NCBI GenBank assembly: GCA_937872315.1 | Contig: CALMST010000207.1 | Location: 1 to 53,029, forward strand | Direction of reading: 5' to 3' | Source of the DNA: an uncultured Ignavibacteria bacterium | Lineage (GTDB): Bacteria > Bacteroidota > Ignavibacteria > Tepidaquicellales > Tepidaquicellaceae | DNA length: 53,029 bases | In this document: positions 9,190-18,478 of the stretch, one piece after another | Numbering within the stretch: position 1 is the first letter of the stretch | Layout of the letters: the number at the start of each line of letters is the position of its first letter | Notes under the pieces: model-generated | What the model was told of the DNA's origin: nothing | What the model saw: the letters and a program-made list of their open reading frames with translations, nothing else | The model's database searches: none | Made by a program: the position numbers and the translations under genes

Positions 9190-9677
9190 TATAAAAAATG
9201 AAAGGAAGTGAAGCCACTGATACAAGTGAGTTCAAAGCAGACAGACTTTCCGAATACTCTGATTTATTAGGGTTTGATTTGTAGCTCTCTTAAGTCTCCG
9301 TAAATATGATTGCTTAAAATTTATAAAATAGAAAATTGTACAGCACATTTTCATTTCAACTAAATAATCATTAAAGATAACATATCTTTGCTGTTAGTGT
9401 AGTTTTTCAGTTGTATGTCAGTACGGACATACTCATCCCGCATGCAACATTCTTTTTCATCATTTTTTATATAATCCGGAATTGTTAGAAGATCAGGAGT
9501 ATCTGTTTCGCTTCTATCATGAGTATCCGAAATTTTTTATAAATTTGCTATTAGACTTTACTCATAAAGTCTGTTATAAATTCTTTACAATTTGACTATC
9601 TTGTATTCATAACTCAATAGTGTTTGCGGGCAGTCTGAAAGTCAGTAAACAAGCATTAAACTAAAATTATTTATAAT
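9190..9677. other. Gene desert with three perfect inverted repeats
   Basis: There is no convincing gene in these 488 bases. Three perfect inverted repeats stand out: AAAGATA/TATCTTT at 9373-9389 (3-base spacer), GTATGTC/GACATAC at 9413-9432 (6-base spacer) and AGACTTTA/TAAAGTCT at 9553-9572 (4-base spacer). None is followed by a T run, so they are not ordinary terminators. They could be operators for the SDR gene at 9678 or structures in its 5' leader. A TATCTTTG at 9383-9390 resembles a Bacteroidota -7 element but has no convincing -33 partner. Confidence 0.6.
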
Positions 9678-10445
9678 ATGAAAAACCGCTGGACATTAAA
9701 GAATAAAAAAGCTCTTGTGACAGGAGCTACCCGTGGAATAGGCAGAGCCATTACGGAAGAATTTCTTGAGCTCGGTGCAGAAGTGTTTGTTGTATCAAGA
9801 AACCTAAAGGATGTTGATAAAATGGTAAAATCATATAAAGATAAAGGTTTTAAAATAACAGGTATGCAATGCGATGTGTCGGACAAGAGTGAAAGAGAGG
9901 ATCTGTTTAAGAGAATAAAAAAAGACTGGGGCAGCCTTGAGATACTTATAAATAATGCTGGGACGAATACGAGAAAGAAGACACTTGAAAATTCTGATGA
10001 GGATTTTGATAAACTTATGAATCTTAACATGAATTCAGTATTTGATCTTTGTAAAAAATTTCATCCGCTGCTGAAGAAATCAGGAAAAGGTTCGATCGTA
10101 AACATTACCTCTGTAGCGGGGATTACATGTGTCGGTACAGGTTCTCCCTATGCCATGACAAAAGCTGCGATAAACCATCTGACAAGATACTTATCCGTAG
10201 AGTGGGCTGAAGATAAAATCAGGGTGAATGCGGTTGCTCCATGGTATATAAAGACTTCACTGACTATGCCTGTTTTGAAAGATCCCTTAAAACTAAAAGC
10301 TATACTGGACTGCACGCCGATGAAAAGGGCGGGTGAACCGGTGGAAGTTTCTGCTGTTGCTGCATTTCTTTCGATGGATGCGGCTTCATTTATTACGGGA
10401 GAAATAATAGCTGCTGATGGCGGGTTTTTGAAATACGGACTTTGA
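9678..10445 (+). CDS. SDR oxidoreductase, tropinone-reductase-like
   Basis: A 255-residue classical short-chain dehydrogenase. It has the cofactor motif TGATRGIG (15-22), NNAG (92-95), catalytic Ser145, and the Y-x3-K pair Tyr158 and Lys162. The segment AVAPWYIKTSL after the active site and the HPLLK segment are characteristic of the tropinone-reductase-like SDR subgroup known from plants and found in bacteria. The tropane substrate should not be assumed for a bacterium. The enzyme is predicted to be a soluble NADP(H)-dependent carbonyl reductase of unknown substrate. It is an isolated gene, with 488 bases upstream and about 290 downstream free of genes. Confidence 0.92.
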   Translation: MKNRWTLKNKKALVTGATRGIGRAITEEFLELGAEVFVVSRNLKDVDKMVKSYKDKGFKITGMQCDVSDKSEREDLFKRIKKDWGSLEILINNAGTNTRKKTLENSDEDFDKLMNLNMNSVFDLCKKFHPLLKKSGKGSIVNITSVAGITCVGTGSPYAMTKAAINHLTRYLSVEWAEDKIRVNAVAPWYIKTSLTMPVLKDPLKLKAILDCTPMKRAGEPVEVSAVAAFLSMDAASFITGEIIAADGGFLKYGL

Positions 10446-10688
10446 TAACTGACAGGGGAATTTATCAAGAATACTTTGAAACACTAAGTTTGCCGCATAG
10501 ATTATTTATTGACAAAGAGAAATGGTTGACAAATATAGAGTTAGTTTTCTAATTTTTTCCAGTTCACATTTCAGATCTTATTTATATTTTGGTTACAGAA
10601 AATCTCAATGCAATTGTTTTTCAGTAATATTCTTATGATGTGTTTACACGGTTTTCAGATCAGATGAGTAGTTCAGAGTCAAAAAAAA

Positions 10689-10706
10689 AATCCGCCGGAG
10701 CGGATT
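10689..10706 (-). terminator. Terminator of the nuo gene block
   Basis: A 7-bp stem (AATCCGC at 10689-10695 with GCGGATT at 10700-10706) encloses the loop CGGA. On the minus strand it is followed by a run of about ten T. It lies 32 bases beyond the stop of nuoF, so the operon ends here without nuoG or the membrane subunits. Confidence 0.9.
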
Positions 10707-10737
10707 CTTTATCTTGTAATAAGCAAAACAAAAATTA

Positions 10738-12141
10738 TTAAGAACTGAATCTTTTGACATCATCACTCTGTGTAAGCTCCTGAACATTTCCCATCAGTTC
10801 TTTCACAACTTCCTGTTCACTCTGCAGTGTAATAGTATCATATTCATCAGGTGATTTCATAAGCCCGTGAACTTTATTCAGAACGGGAAGTTCTATTGTC
10901 TTATCCGTTATTTTCGCTTCAAAGTCTTTCCTGAATTTTCTGACAGCCCATTTAACCGGCCAGGCTGCTGCGTCACCAAGTGCACAGATAGTGTTTCCTT
11001 CAATATTTTCAGCTATTGAGATAAGCAGATCAAGATCACTCATTCTTCCTTTACCGTCCATAATCCTGTTAAGGACTTTCAGCATCCATCCGCAACCTTC
11101 ACGGCATGGAGTACACTGTCCGCAGGATTCGTGATAATAAAATTTTGTAACTCTTCTGATAACGTTTACAACGTCTGTTCCTTCAGCCATAACTATTACG
11201 CCTGCCGTACCTATATAAGAACCGATCTCTTTCAGGCTTTCATTATCCATTCTTACTTTAAGAGCTTCCTCTCTGTTGAGTGGAGGCATGGACGAACCGC
11301 CCGGAATTACCATCTTAATTTCTTTCCCGCCGATGACACCTCCGCAATGATCATTTATAAGTTCGATCAGGGGAATGCCAGTAGGCAATTCATACACACC
11401 CGGTTTATTTACATCTCCGCTGACCCCGAAAAGCAATGTACCGGGCTGACGCGGATCACCAATTTTACTGAACCACTCTCCGCCTTTATTTATTATCTCA
11501 GGTACATTGGCAAGTGTTTCAATATTATTAATGGTTGTGGGATTTCCCCAGACACCATTTACGGCAGGGAACGGTGGCTTGAATCTTGGATAACCTCTTT
11601 TGCCTTCAAGCGAATTCATTAATGAAGTTTCTTCTCCGCAGATGTAAGCTCCAGCGCCCATATGAACATACATCTCACATGAAAAACCTGTTCCCATTAT
11701 ATTCTTACCGATCATACCTTTTTTGTATGCATCGGCGACAGCCTCTTCCATGATGTTTATCCATTTCCAGTATTCACCTCTGATGTAAACATAGATCGCC
11801 CCGATTCCCATAGCATAAGCTGCTATCAGCGAACCTTCAATAAACTGCTGCGGATTTTTTTCAAATATTTCCCTGTCCTTAAAACTTCCAGGTTCGCTTT
11901 CATCACCATTACAACAAAGGAATTTCGGCTTCTCATTACCCTTAGGCATAAAAGACCATTTCATTCCCGTAGAAAAACATGCGCCGCCTCTTCCTTTCAG
12001 ACCTGATTTTTTGACTTCTTCAATAACCTGATCGGGTGTCATTCCGGTCAAAGCTTTTTTCAGTCCGGTATAACCTCCGTTGGAAATATAAACGTCTATC
12101 TTATCCAGATTCGGTATGTCTTTTAAAATTATTTTTTCCAT
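10738..12141 (-). CDS. nuoF: NADH-quinone oxidoreductase subunit F
   Basis: A 467-residue NADH-binding subunit of respiratory complex I, which oxidises NADH at FMN and passes electrons to the peripheral iron-sulfur chain. The FMN/NADH site shows as [12 protein letters not shown] (residues 48-59) and [14 protein letters not shown]. The N3 [4Fe-4S] ligands are Cys340, Cys343 and Cys346 in [12 protein letters not shown], plus Cys386 in NTICALGD. It is longer than many NuoF proteins (about 430-445) because of a C-terminal tail of about 45 residues with no recognisable motif. It is the last gene of this block, 55 bases after nuoE and 32 bases before a strong terminator. nuoG does not follow. Confidence 0.97.
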   Translation of the reverse strand: MEKIILKDIPNLDKIDVYISNGGYTGLKKALTGMTPDQVIEEVKKSGLKGRGGACFSTGMKWSFMPKGNEKPKFLCCNGDESEPGSFKDREIFEKNPQQFIEGSLIAAYAMGIGAIYVYIRGEYWKWINIMEEAVADAYKKGMIGKNIMGTGFSCEMYVHMGAGAYICGEETSLMNSLEGKRGYPRFKPPFPAVNGVWGNPTTINNIETLANVPEIINKGGEWFSKIGDPRQPGTLLFGVSGDVNKPGVYELPTGIPLIELINDHCGGVIGGKEIKMVIPGGSSMPPLNREEALKVRMDNESLKEIGSYIGTAGVIVMAEGTDVVNVIRRVTKFYYHESCGQCTPCREGCGWMLKVLNRIMDGKGRMSDLDLLISIAENIEGNTICALGDAAAWPVKWAVRKFRKDFEAKITDKTIELPVLNKVHGLMKSPDEYDTITLQSEQEVVKELMGNVQELTQSDDVKRFSS

Positions 12142-12196
12142 TAAAACTTTTATTATTTATTTTGTAATAAAAATCTGTTCAGATCAAAACAGGTAA

Positions 12197-12694
12197 TTAT
12201 CTGTTACGCAAATCTTCAATCAGTTTATCCACAGATTCAACAGTCAGGTTCTCATAATATTCACGGTTATTAACCTGAAGCATCGGAGCAGTTCCGCAGC
12301 TTCCGAGACATTCGACTTCTTCAATTGAGAACATTTTGTCGTCGGTAATTTCTTTATTCCTGATATTCAATTTACCCGATACATGATCAAAAATATCATA
12401 ACCTCCCCGAAGCATGCAGGATACATTAGTGCAGATCTGTAGATGATGTCTTCCCATCGGTTTCTTGAAATACATGGTGTAAAAAGTCGCAACTCCAAGT
12501 ACGTGATCATGCGGAAGTCCAAGCAGATCACCTACATACTTCATTGCATCAGTTGAGATCCATCCGTATTTATTCTGAATCATCCATAGCACAGGCATAA
12601 CTGCTGCCATTGGTTTGGGATATTTTGAAATGTGATACTGAACGGTCTTTAATTCATTTTCATCAAAGACGGGTTCATAATTTTGGTTACTCAT
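12197..12694 (-). CDS. nuoE: NADH-quinone oxidoreductase subunit E
   Basis: A 165-residue thioredoxin-like subunit that carries the N1a [2Fe-2S] cluster of complex I. The four ligands are visible as Cys88 and Cys93 (CTNVSC) and Cys129 and Cys133 (CLGSC). The length and the YGWISTDAMKYVGDLLG helix fit the family. It sits between nuoD and nuoF in the usual order. Its start codon is immediately preceded by a degenerate heptad tract rather than by a Shine-Dalgarno site. Confidence 0.97.
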   Translation of the reverse strand: MSNQNYEPVFDENELKTVQYHISKYPKPMAAVMPVLWMIQNKYGWISTDAMKYVGDLLGLPHDHVLGVATFYTMYFKKPMGRHHLQICTNVSCMLRGGYDIFDHVSGKLNIRNKEITDDKMFSIEEVECLGSCGTAPMLQVNNREYYENLTVESVDKLIEDLRNR

Positions 12695-12729
12695 TTTTTG
12701 ATTTTGGATTTTTATCTTTGAATTTTGAT
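12695..12729. repeat. Degenerate heptad repeat abutting the nuoE start
   Basis: Read on the plus strand, the five units are TTTTTGA, TTTTGGA, TTTTTAT, CTTTGAA and TTTTGAT. The first unit touches the nuoE start codon (complement at 12692-12694). On the coding strand this is an A-rich leader with a period of seven. Confidence 0.6.
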
Positions 12730-12761
12730 TTAGTGCTTTTGAAAAAACTTACTCCAACATT

Positions 12762-14042
12762 CTACTTATCAGCTTCACCCATTACAGGATCCACGCTTCC
12801 GATAATAACAACTGTATCAGATATCATACAGTTTTTCATCATTGGGGCTAAGCCCTGAAGATTCGAAAAACTCGGAGAGCGGATCTTCAGTCTCCACGGG
12901 TGACCGCTTCCGTCACTTATAAAATAAAATCCGAGTTCACCTTTTGATGCTTCAATAGCTGAATATGATTCCCGTTTATTTGGCGGATTGACTCCGAAAT
13001 TAATTATCATAAAATCATGAATAAGCTCTTCCATCTTTGTATAGATTCTTTCTTTTTTTGGTAACACTTTTTTTGTCTGAAGAGCATTATGTGAACCACT
13101 GGGGATCTTTTCAAGACATTGTTTAAGGATCTTCACGGATTCAACAAGCTCTTCAACCCTGACATAATATCTGGACAGACAATCACTGTCGGTATATGTT
13201 GGTATATTAAAATCAAGTTTATCATATACAAGATAAGGTTCCTGTTTTCTAAGATCTCTTTCAATTCCGCAAGCTCTGAGCAATGGTCCCGTAAGACCGA
13301 GATCTATACAATCCTGTTTTGGCAAATGTCCGATACCTTCACATCGTTCGATGAATATTTTATTTCTTTCTACAAGATCTCTGATCTCCTGAAGTTTTGC
13401 TGAGAATTCTTCTGTGAAAATTTTTATACCGTTCAATGCGCTGTCTGGAATATCCTGAGCCACGCCTCCGATCCGGGTATATGAAGTTGTAAATCTTGCC
13501 CCGCATATCACATCATAAAGATCAAGTATTTTTTCACGTTCTCTGATAGCCCAAAGGAAAGGAGTAACAGCTCCAATGTCCATAACAAGCGCGCCTATAG
13601 CAAGTAAATGCGATTGAATTCTTGCAAGCTCAGCTATTATAACTCTTATATATTTTCCTCTTTCAGGAATTTCAAGGTCAATTAGTTTTTCCACTGCCAG
13701 TGCGTAAGCTACATTATTTGCCATTGGTGACAAATAATCCAGCCGGTCAGTATGAGGGATAAATTCATGATAGGTCGATGCCTCTGCAAGCTTTTCATAA
13801 CCTCTGTGAAGGTATCCGAGTTCGGGAACGCATTTCATTACTGTCTCTCCGTCCAGGCTGACAAGAAGTCTTAAAACCCCGTGAGTGGCAGGATGCTGCG
13901 GACCCATATTTAAAATCATCTCATTATCGAGAGCATCGTTAAAAGTTACACTCAGATCTTCGGATTCAAGCGCTTCGAGGATCTTTGATTTTTTAATTTT
14001 AGGTTTCTTTTCTTCAAGATCCTTGTAAATTGTATGAGGCAT
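12762..14042 (-). CDS. nuoD: NADH-quinone oxidoreductase subunit D
   Basis: A 426-residue subunit of complex I that helps form the quinone-binding pocket with NuoB. Diagnostic segments are MGPQHPATHGVLRLLV, LGYLHRGYEKLAE, HTDRLDYLSPM, RIGGVAQDI, and the C-terminal IGSVDPVMGEADK. The last resembles the conserved family terminus, which usually ends in DR. An N-terminal extension of about 40 lysine- and glutamate-rich residues precedes the conserved core. An alternative start at Met44 (MILNMGPQHP) would give the usual family length. The gene is separated from nuoC by 66 bases, which include the heptad tract at 14043. Confidence 0.96.
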   Translation of the reverse strand: MPHTIYKDLEEKKPKIKKSKILEALESEDLSVTFNDALDNEMILNMGPQHPATHGVLRLLVSLDGETVMKCVPELGYLHRGYEKLAEASTYHEFIPHTDRLDYLSPMANNVAYALAVEKLIDLEIPERGKYIRVIIAELARIQSHLLAIGALVMDIGAVTPFLWAIREREKILDLYDVICGARFTTSYTRIGGVAQDIPDSALNGIKIFTEEFSAKLQEIRDLVERNKIFIERCEGIGHLPKQDCIDLGLTGPLLRACGIERDLRKQEPYLVYDKLDFNIPTYTDSDCLSRYYVRVEELVESVKILKQCLEKIPSGSHNALQTKKVLPKKERIYTKMEELIHDFMIINFGVNPPNKRESYSAIEASKGELGFYFISDGSGHPWRLKIRSPSFSNLQGLAPMMKNCMISDTVVIIGSVDPVMGEADK

Positions 14043-14077
14043 ACTTTTCAGTTAGTATATGTTAGTTAGTAGTTAAT
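14043..14077. repeat. Degenerate heptad repeat abutting the nuoD start
   Basis: Five seven-base units are read on the plus strand: ACTTTTC, AGTTAGT, ATATGTT, AGTTAGT and AGTTAAT. The array touches the nuoD start codon (complement at 14040-14042), which supports use of that start. It lies within the nuoC-nuoD spacer. Confidence 0.65.
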
Positions 14078-14108
14078 GGCGCGAATGTATTAACTTTAAA
14101 ATCAGTAA

Positions 14109-14591
14109 TTATTTATTCGGTAATGGGATCGAGTCCGGTATTCCCATTAATGGGAAATCTTTTCTCAGCGGATAATATTCAAATTCATCTGGCATATACA
14201 TTCTCCTGAGATCCGGATGATTAAGAAAATTGATTCCCATCATATCATAAGCTTCTCTTTCATACCAGTCTGCTGATTTCCATACCGGGATCAGGCTTTC
14301 CATTTCTGGTTTTTTACTGTCGAGTCTGATCTTGATAAAGATCCTCTCGTTATTTTCAATAGATAGCAGATTATATATCATCTCAAATCTGTCTTTCTTT
14401 ACGAATCTGTCAACGCTTACAGCATCAACGCATGAATCAAATTTTAATGATTCATCATTTTTCAGAATATTGCAGACATTCAGAACATCCTCTTTCAATA
14501 TATAAAAAGCAGTTGTTCCGTTTACGTCGGTATATTCTAATTTAAAATTCTGAAGTTTTGTTTTTAGCAGGTTTAGTCTGTCGCCGGTCAT
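14109..14591 (-). CDS. nuoC: NADH-quinone oxidoreductase subunit C
   Basis: A 160-residue peripheral-arm subunit of complex I (30-kDa family). The signature ERE-AYDMMGINFLNHPDLRR is split here as YEREAYDMMGI and NHPDLRRMYMPDEFEYYPLRKDF. It ends with PLMGIPDSIPLPNK. It is a separate gene, not fused to nuoD as in some bacteria. It is the first nuo gene after the inserted secreted-protein gene and that gene's terminator, so it needs either readthrough or its own promoter in 14592-14640. Confidence 0.96.
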   Translation of the reverse strand: MTGDRLNLLKTKLQNFKLEYTDVNGTTAFYILKEDVLNVCNILKNDESLKFDSCVDAVSVDRFVKKDRFEMIYNLLSIENNERIFIKIRLDSKKPEMESLIPVWKSADWYEREAYDMMGINFLNHPDLRRMYMPDEFEYYPLRKDFPLMGIPDSIPLPNK

Positions 14592-14643
14592 AATTTATTT
14601 TGGGTAAACTTACTTAATATAATATTTATTTTAAACAACAAAA

Positions 14644-14668
14644 AACCCGCTTATAAAATAAGCGGGTT
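14644..14668 (-). terminator. Terminator after the T9SS protein gene inside the nuo block
   Basis: A perfect 10-bp stem (AACCCGCTTA at 14644-14653 with TAAGCGGGTT at 14659-14668) encloses a 5-base loop. On the minus strand it continues into TTTTTTG. It lies 31 bases beyond the stop of the secreted protein gene and upstream of nuoC, so it divides the nuo block. Confidence 0.88.
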
Positions 14669-14699
14669 AATTTTAAAAAAATTTTTAACTGATCTGTTT

Positions 14700-15620
14700 C
14701 TATTTGATCAGCTGCATCTTTTTGGTTTGAGTAAAGAAGTCAGTTTCAAGTCTGTAAAAATATGTACCGCTTGCAAGTGAATTACCGTTAAATTCTGCCT
14801 GATAAGAGCCTGCTGATTTTTTACCGTTAAACAGATTCATAACTACCTGACCCATAGAATTATAAACAGTTAATTTAACATTTGATGCTTTTGCAAGATC
14901 AAAATTAATTTTTGTGGTCGGATTAAACGGATTTGGATAATTCTGATTTAATGCAAATTTATCGGGTATGTTAGTTCCGGTTTGAGTAATACCAACGGAA
15001 GATCTGTTACCAATAAATACATTATCAATATAGCACAACAAACCATCTACAGTTGTGTTCATATAATATCTGAATGCCAGGCAAACTGATTGTCCGGCAT
15101 AAGCGCTCAGGTCAAAACTGTATTGTTCCCATCCGTTTAAAGAATCCATGCTTCTGATAGTAGCTAACTTTTGTATGGAAAATGCCGGATCCTGATCAGA
15201 ACAAACATGAACCTGCATTGTGTCAATGTAAACTGTTTCAGAATTACTGCCAAGTGTCATCATAAATATTAAACTGTCGCCAGCTTCTATATTAAGTACA
15301 TTTGTAAACACCCAGTCATCAGCTACAGGATCACCTGCTCTCCATCCGATTGTAAGGCTTCTAAGACTCTCAAATGCACGGGTAGCGTAGATTGGATTTG
15401 TACCTGCTGGGAATGCTAATCCTGAGTCTCTTACTGCCCAGACTACGCCGGAAAGACCGGTACCGTCAACATCGGTCTGATACCAGCCGGTTGGTAAACT
15501 ATCCTGAGTAAAACCGGCATTTTCAAAGTCCTGATCGATCAGAATTCTTTGTGAAAATGCTAAATCCGGTGAAATACTGTAAACAAATAAAACAATTAAA
15601 ATGTAATAAATTTTTTTCAT
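14700..15620 (-). CDS. Secreted cleaved-adhesin-like protein with T9SS sorting domain
   Basis: A 306-residue exported protein. A signal peptide occupies about residues 1-24 (ending AFSQ). A jelly-roll-like domain of the cleaved-adhesin / choice-of-anchor-J type covers about residues 28-205. Its pattern is DFENAGF, LPTGWYQTD, then DDWVFTNVLNIEAGDSL and CYIDNVFIG. The last 80 or so residues are a type A T9SS sorting domain (NYPNPFNPTTKINFDL, ending KKMQLIK). Its place is odd: it separates nuoB (30 bases upstream) from nuoC, and it has its own terminator. It has no evident link with complex I. It may bind carbohydrate or protein at the cell surface, but this is inference. Confidence 0.92.
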   Translation of the reverse strand: MKKIYYILIVLFVYSISPDLAFSQRILIDQDFENAGFTQDSLPTGWYQTDVDGTGLSGVVWAVRDSGLAFPAGTNPIYATRAFESLRSLTIGWRAGDPVADDWVFTNVLNIEAGDSLIFMMTLGSNSETVYIDTMQVHVCSDQDPAFSIQKLATIRSMDSLNGWEQYSFDLSAYAGQSVCLAFRYYMNTTVDGLLCYIDNVFIGNRSSVGITQTGTNIPDKFALNQNYPNPFNPTTKINFDLAKASNVKLTVYNSMGQVVMNLFNGKKSAGSYQAEFNGNSLASGTYFYRLETDFFTQTKKMQLIK

Positions 15621-15650
15621 GATTTTATTAGTTAAGTTTAAAAAAAAATT

Positions 15651-16139
15651 TTAATTTACTGAAAAACTTCCTTCCTGTCCCGTCTGGATTTTTTCCTGAA
15701 GCAATATAAGCGCATTTAATAAATTATCCGGTCTGGGCGGACATCCTGCTACATATACATCAACAGGCAGAAACTGATCTATACCCTGTACCACAGAATA
15801 TGTCCTGTACATTCCGCCGCTTGATGTGCAGGCTCCCATTGCAATGACCCATTTTGGATCAGGCATCTGGTCATAGATCTTTCTGACGACTTGAGCCATT
15901 TTGTAAGTAGTGGTTCCAGCAACAATCATAACGTCTGATTGTCTGGGAGAAAATCTGAATACTTCGCTCCCGAATCTTGAAATATCAAATCTCGGACCCG
16001 CAGCAGCCATCATTTCAATAGCGCAACAGGATATGCCCATAGGCATCGGCCATAAAGCATTTTTTCTTGACCATTTTATGAGATCATCTATTTTGGAAGT
16101 GATAAATCCGTCTTTGGATAGTTTATCTTCTAATCCCAA
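15651..16139 (-). CDS. nuoB: NADH-quinone oxidoreductase subunit B
   Basis: A 162-residue complex I subunit carrying the terminal N2 [4Fe-4S] cluster, which hands electrons to quinone. The ligands are visible: the adjacent pair Cys38 and Cys39 (GISCCAIEM), Cys104 (GACTSSGG) and Cys133 ([11 protein letters not shown]). The length fits the family. The start overlaps the end of nuoA by 10 bases, indicating translational coupling. It is followed after 30 bases by the secreted-protein gene. Confidence 0.98.
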   Translation of the reverse strand: MGLEDKLSKDGFITSKIDDLIKWSRKNALWPMPMGISCCAIEMMAAAGPRFDISRFGSEVFRFSPRQSDVMIVAGTTTYKMAQVVRKIYDQMPDPKWVIAMGACTSSGGMYRTYSVVQGIDQFLPVDVYVAGCPPRPDNLLNALILLQEKIQTGQEGSFSVN

Positions 16140-16498
16140 TTTAAAGCTCCTTTTCTAATTACGTAGATATAACCTACGAGTAAAATTATAATAAATACGG
16201 AAACACTTATGAATGAATACATCATTTTTACCTGATCGAGTCCGATAAATGAAACCGCCCAGGGATATAAAAATACAACTTCTATATCAAATAATATAAA
16301 AAGAACTGCAACCATGTAAAACTTAACCGAGAATCTTTCGTGAGCTGTTCCAACCGGGTCGATTCCGCTTTCATACGTTGAAAGTTTTTCTTTGTTAGGT
16401 CTTGAAGGACCTAATAAAGATGAAAGGTTTACGTTTACTGCTGCAAACAATACTGAAATGATCAGTATTATGATTATTGGTATATATGACTCTAGCAT
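16130..16498 (-). CDS. nuoA: NADH-quinone oxidoreductase subunit A
   Basis: A 122-residue membrane subunit of complex I with three predicted transmembrane helices (about residues 5-25, 60-82 and 90-112). The family motif [20 protein letters not shown] is followed by [16 protein letters not shown], which carries the conserved acidic residues. It overlaps nuoB by 10 bases. It lies 80 bases downstream of the acyl-CoA synthetase gene on the same strand, so the nuo promoter is either in that gap or upstream of the synthetase. Confidence 0.97.
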   Translation of the reverse strand: MLESYIPIIIILIISVLFAAVNVNLSSLLGPSRPNKEKLSTYESGIDPVGTAHERFSVKFYMVAVLFILFDIEVVFLYPWAVSFIGLDQVKMMYSFISVSVFIIILLVGYIYVIRKGALNWD

Positions 16499-16578
16499 TG
16501 GACAATATATAAGATTTTATAATAAAGATTAATGAAAAAATTTTCCGTATTAAAATAAAACAGTTCAAAATAATGATT

Positions 16579-18357
16579 TTAAATCTTCGGATACATAGCT
16601 TCGATTTCATCTTTATAAAGATCAGAAACAAATTTCCTTTTGATCTTCATTGTAGGAGTTAACTCACCATCTTCTATAGTAAATGGTTTTTTGATCAAAG
16701 TAAATCTTTTAATCCGTTCATGATGAGCGAGATCCTTCTGAAGTTCGTCAATGTCCTTTTGAATTACTCTTATGAGTTTTTTATCATTAAACATTTCATC
16801 AGGAGAATCAAAACTAATATTATTTTTTTCGGCTAATTTTTTTAGTTCCGTAATCTCAGGAACGATCAAAGCTGTTATAAACATTCGTTCATTTCCAATT
16901 ATCATGATATTTTCTACATATTTCAAACCTGAAACAGATTCTTCAATCTGAGTCGGCGATACATATTTACCCCCTGATGTTTTCATCATAGCTTTTTTAC
17001 GGTCGGTTATTTTCAGATATCCGTCACTGTCTAATTCTCCTATATCTCCGGTGTGAAGCCATCCGTCTTTAATCATTTCAGAAGTGTTAGTTTCGTCTTT
17101 GTAGTAACCTTCCATTACAAGATCACCTTTTACAAGAATTTCATTATCATCAGCAATTTTTACGGTTACACCGTTCAGAGGTGGTCCTACGGTCCCGTAT
17201 TTATTCTTCTGCGGAGGGTTTACGGATATAACTGGTGATGTCTCAGTCAAACCGTATCCTTCCAGAACCTGTATCCCGATGTTGTCAAAAAAATTCCCTA
17301 CAGTTGAATTGAGTGCACCTCCCCCGGAAATAAAGTGTCTTACTCTGCTTCCTGTTTTCATCCTGATTTTTTTATATACAAGTAAATCAGCAATTTTATA
17401 TCGGATATTATTTTTTGACAGGTTATTTCCGTTTGCAATTTCCACAGCCCAGAGGAAAAGTTTTTTCCTGATTCCCGGCTCCATGTCTTCACCGCTGTTC
17501 TGCAGTTTATAATATATCTTATCAAGCAATCTTGGCACCGTAATTACGATCGTAGGTTTAGCTTCAGGTAATTGTGCTGCTATGGTTTCAATATTCTGTG
17601 CATAATATATTTTTGCACCGCAGAACAAGGCAAGATAGTAACCTGCTGTTCTTTCATATGCATGAGAATAAGGGAGGTAAGAAAGAAATGTATCGTCTTC
17701 ATTTATAGTCAGGACTTTCTGACAAGCTTCCACATTGGAATAAAAATTTTTATGCGTGAGCATTACGCCTTTCGGAATTCCGGTTGTACCGGAAGTATAT
17801 ATGATAGTTATCAGATCCTCTTCACCAATCCTGTCTGAAAGTTCATTCAGGTAATCAATTATTTCTTTGTCTGATACATCAGGATCGTCAACGCATATTT
17901 CAGAGAACAAATTATCATAACCAGAATTTTTCATATGACTGACATCTTTATATGGTATTACTTTTTTCAGTCCCGGTAAATTTTTCCTGATCGAATTTAC
18001 TTTATCAAGCTGAAATGAGTTTGAGATAAAGCAAATTCCTGAGCCGGAATTCTCAAGTATATATTCCACCTGAGCAGGTGATAATGACGTGTAAATTGGA
18101 ATTGATATAAGTTTCAGGAACATACACGCAAAATCAGTGATTACCCATTCAGTACAGTTATCAGATATGATCGCAATTTTATCGTTTTCTTTGAACCCGT
18201 TTTTTTCAAGATATTTTATTAAAAAATAAATTTTTCGTAATAACTGTCCGCTATTCATGTTCCAATAGGAATCATTCTCTTTCGTATAGAAAATTTCCTT
18301 ATCTGATCCTCTTTTGAGATGATTTTCAATTAATAACTTTGTTAATGTCTTTTTCAT
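16579..18357 (-). CDS. Long-chain acyl-CoA synthetase (AMP-binding)
   Basis: A 592-residue adenylate-forming enzyme predicted to activate long-chain fatty acids to acyl-CoA through an acyl-adenylate. The P-loop motif YTSGTTGIPKG is at residues 187-197. Further motifs are GYGLTETSPV and the hinge region WLHTGDIGELDSDGYLKITDRKK, with an insert after the hinge typical of the FAA1/bacterial long-chain group. The protein has no signal peptide and is probably cytoplasmic or membrane-associated. It is placed immediately upstream of nuoA. Beta-oxidation genes are not seen nearby, so whether it serves degradation or lipid recycling is open. Confidence 0.93.
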   Translation of the reverse strand: MKKTLTKLLIENHLKRGSDKEIFYTKENDSYWNMNSGQLLRKIYFLIKYLEKNGFKENDKIAIISDNCTEWVITDFACMFLKLISIPIYTSLSPAQVEYILENSGSGICFISNSFQLDKVNSIRKNLPGLKKVIPYKDVSHMKNSGYDNLFSEICVDDPDVSDKEIIDYLNELSDRIGEEDLITIIYTSGTTGIPKGVMLTHKNFYSNVEACQKVLTINEDDTFLSYLPYSHAYERTAGYYLALFCGAKIYYAQNIETIAAQLPEAKPTIVITVPRLLDKIYYKLQNSGEDMEPGIRKKLFLWAVEIANGNNLSKNNIRYKIADLLVYKKIRMKTGSRVRHFISGGGALNSTVGNFFDNIGIQVLEGYGLTETSPVISVNPPQKNKYGTVGPPLNGVTVKIADDNEILVKGDLVMEGYYKDETNTSEMIKDGWLHTGDIGELDSDGYLKITDRKKAMMKTSGGKYVSPTQIEESVSGLKYVENIMIIGNERMFITALIVPEITELKKLAEKNNISFDSPDEMFNDKKLIRVIQKDIDELQKDLAHHERIKRFTLIKKPFTIEDGELTPTMKIKRKFVSDLYKDEIEAMYPKI

Positions 18358-18478
18358 TTATTATAATTTTTTACAAATTTAATAATTTTTATTAATATAT
18401 ACTTGATTGTTTTATACCAAAATACTAATTTGACTTCAAAATAAATCAGTAATTATTCATATTTTGAAAGGGAAATTA

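Noticed and set aside
9198-9284. 28-codon ORF right after the helical protein gene
   Set aside because: Short, without an initiation signal or recognisable motif, and in a region whose main features are inverted repeats.
11131-11622. 163-codon open frame on the plus strand
   Set aside because: It is antisense to nuoF, which is complete and well conserved.
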